A DNA stretch of 64,000 nt from Hyphomicrobiales bacterium (GTDB taxonomy: Bacteria > Pseudomonadota > Alphaproteobacteria > Rhizobiales > Xanthobacteraceae). Where the stretch lies: the NCBI GenBank assembly GCA_021730985.1, contig JAKFYI010000015.1, positions 62,001-126,000 on the forward strand, given 5' to 3'. Under the pieces are notes generated by a model. That model was given only the letters and a program-made list of their open reading frames with translations. It made no database searches and had not been told where the DNA came from. This document shows positions 62,923 to 64,000 of this stretch, piece by piece. The position numbers and the translations under genes are program-made. Within the stretch, counting starts at the first letter, position 1; each line of letters starts with the position of its first letter.

Positions 62923-64000
62923 AGTTCGGAAAAGACCTTTCGTCCGGCCAGCACGACCAGCAATGCGCCGAAGCCCCCGATCAGCACCGCCGGAACGGCG
63001 CCGAGCCACGCCGCCATCAGGCCGGCGCGAAAATCGCCAAGCTGGTTGGAAGCAATCACGAACAGCGAGTTCACCGCGCTGACCCGGCCGCGCGCGTCGT
63101 CCGGCGTGTGAAGCTGGATCAGCGTCATGCGGATCACCACGCTCACCATGTCGGCCATGCCGAGCGTGGCGAGCGCCGCCATCGACAGCAAAATCGAGCG
63201 CGACAGCGCGAATACCAGGACGGCGAGACCGTACACGGCCACCGCGCCGAAGACGAGGTGCCCGACACGCCGGCCGGGCTGCCAGTTGGTCAACACGATG
63301 GCGGCGATCAGCGCGCCGACGCCGGGCGACGCGCGCAGCAAGCCCAGTCCCCACGGCCCGGTTTCGAACACGTCGCGCGCGAACACCGGCAGCAGTGCGA
63401 ACACGCCGCCGAGAATCACCGCGAACAGGTCGAGCGAGATCGCGCCGAGGATGATCGGATTGCGCCGGATGTAGGCGAAGCCCGCGAACAGCACAGTGGC
63501 ACTGACCGGCTCCCGCGAGATCGTGGCGCGCTGGGCCTTCACCATTCCGATCAGCAGAGCGGAGGTGGTGTAGAGGATGCAGCACAGCGAATAGACCAGG
63601 ATCGGGTTGATGGCGTAAATCAGCCCACCCAGCGCGGGGCCTGCGATCACCGCCACCTGCGTCGCCGATGCGCCCGCCGCGGTGGCGCGCGGCAGCATCG
63701 ACGGCGGCACGATGCCGGGCAGCAGCGTTGTCAGCGTGGTCTGCTCGAAGGCGCGGCAGGTTCCGATCACGAAAACGATTGCGAGCAGCGCCTCGCGGCT
63801 CAGCACGCCCCACGCGGTTCCGGCGGCCAGCGTCGCGGTGGCGAGCCCGCAGGTCAGTTGGCAGATCCGCACGATGGTGCGCCGGTCGTAACGGTCGGCG
63901 ACGTGCCCCGCCACCAGCACGAACAGCGCGGCGGGAACGAACTGCACCAGCCCGACCAGGCCGAGGTCGAGCGGGTTCCGCGTCAGGTCGTACATCTGCC
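62886..64000 (-). CDS. MFS transporter (EntS-like), 5' end outside window
   Basis: The frame from the edge runs to a stop at 62886; an ATG at 63995 is visible but the codon before it (CAG) is open, and family members carry about 30-50 more residues, so the true start lies beyond 64000. About 370 residues remain, with ten or more hydrophobic segments and the motif G-H-V-A-D-R-Y-D-R-R-T-I-V-R of MFS_3-type exporters such as EntS. The C-terminal end overlaps the glutamine amidotransferase by 37 bp in convergent orientation. Function is probably efflux of a siderophore or metabolite, by family only. Confidence 0.88.
   Translation of the reverse strand, partial: QMYDLTRNPLDLGLVGLVQFVPAALFVLVAGHVADRYDRRTIVRICQLTCGLATATLAAGTAWGVLSREALLAIVFVIGTCRAFEQTTLTTLLPGIVPPSMLPRATAAGASATQVAVIAGPALGGLIYAINPILVYSLCCILYTTSALLIGMVKAQRATISREPVSATVLFAGFAYIRRNPIILGAISLDLFAVILGGVFALLPVFARDVFETGPWGLGLLRASPGVGALIAAIVLTNWQPGRRVGHLVFGAVAVYGLAVLVFALSRSILLSMAALATLGMADMVSVVIRMTLIQLHTPDDARGRVSAVNSLFVIASNQLGDFRAGLMAAWLGAVPAVLIGGFGALLVVLAGRKVFSELYRIDTMEPPRR

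Overview
The window is about 64 kb of GC-rich DNA (roughly 65% GC by eye), almost fully coding, with no rRNA or tRNA gene that I can recognise. Gene content points to an alphaproteobacterium of the Hyphomicrobiales, most like the Bradyrhizobium/Rhodopseudomonas/Afipia group: many tripartite tricarboxylate transporter (TTT, Bug) receptors, a fused LplT-PlsC-acyl-ACP synthetase, a Tad/Flp pilus locus of the cpaB-cpaF type, and intergenic palindromes of the kind common in that group. The assignment is inference; there is no phylogenetic marker here.

Layout. 1-3327: 3' part of a giant tetratricopeptide-repeat (TPR) gene cut by the left edge, closed by a clear terminator. 3434-18045: catabolic and transport genes: class II aldolase, Bcr/CflA-like MFS exporter, RidA, a Bug receptor facing a tandem array of three more, a TPP-dependent decarboxylase/synthase, two receptors of different transporter superfamilies, two cupins, a PdxA-family dehydrogenase, an AlgH-like protein and a zinc alcohol dehydrogenase. 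18182-25595: small CxCC protein, another receptor, an approximately 440-bp hairpin-rich non-coding element, a DUF433/DUF5615 pair, a divergent PanB, a receptor, and a Rieske oxygenase with a divergently oriented Rieske ferredoxin. 25658-30158: HupE-like protein, an ABC permease-ATPase with a degenerate ATPase, an orphan EutA-like protein and a HigBA-type toxin-antitoxin operon with a readable promoter and palindrome. 30259-44937: five more TTT receptors, the only TctB-TctA pair, a CocE/NonD hydrolase, an ACMSD-type amidohydrolase and two overlapping bicupin genes. 45102-51516: 2-oxoglutarate oxygenase, ModA-like binding protein, LplT-Aas fusion, a second RidA and a carboxymuconolactone-decarboxylase-family protein. 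51890-59992: cpaB, cpaC, a short cpaD-like lipoprotein gene, cpaE, cpaF, tadB, tadC and tadD. 59993-64000: a lower-GC patch with two unknown genes, then an SDR, a glutamine amidotransferase and an MFS gene cut by the right edge.

How the genes fit together. Twelve TTT receptors share the window with one TctBA membrane pair, so the receptors probably feed TctAB pairs elsewhere or have roles beyond transport. Around them are enzymes suited to aromatic or carboxylate breakdown (Rieske oxygenase and ferredoxin, cupins and bicupins, amidohydrolase, PdxA-like, aldolase, RidA, CMD family), suggesting several small uptake-plus-catabolism cassettes. No recognisable DNA-binding transcription regulator is encoded apart from the HigA antitoxin. 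Nine palindromic intergenic repeats of four families separate the cassettes. The most unusual items are the hairpin-rich element at 19605-20042, the PanB-like enzyme with two Glu-to-Asp changes, the ABC protein with several degenerate ATPase motifs, and the receptor expansion.
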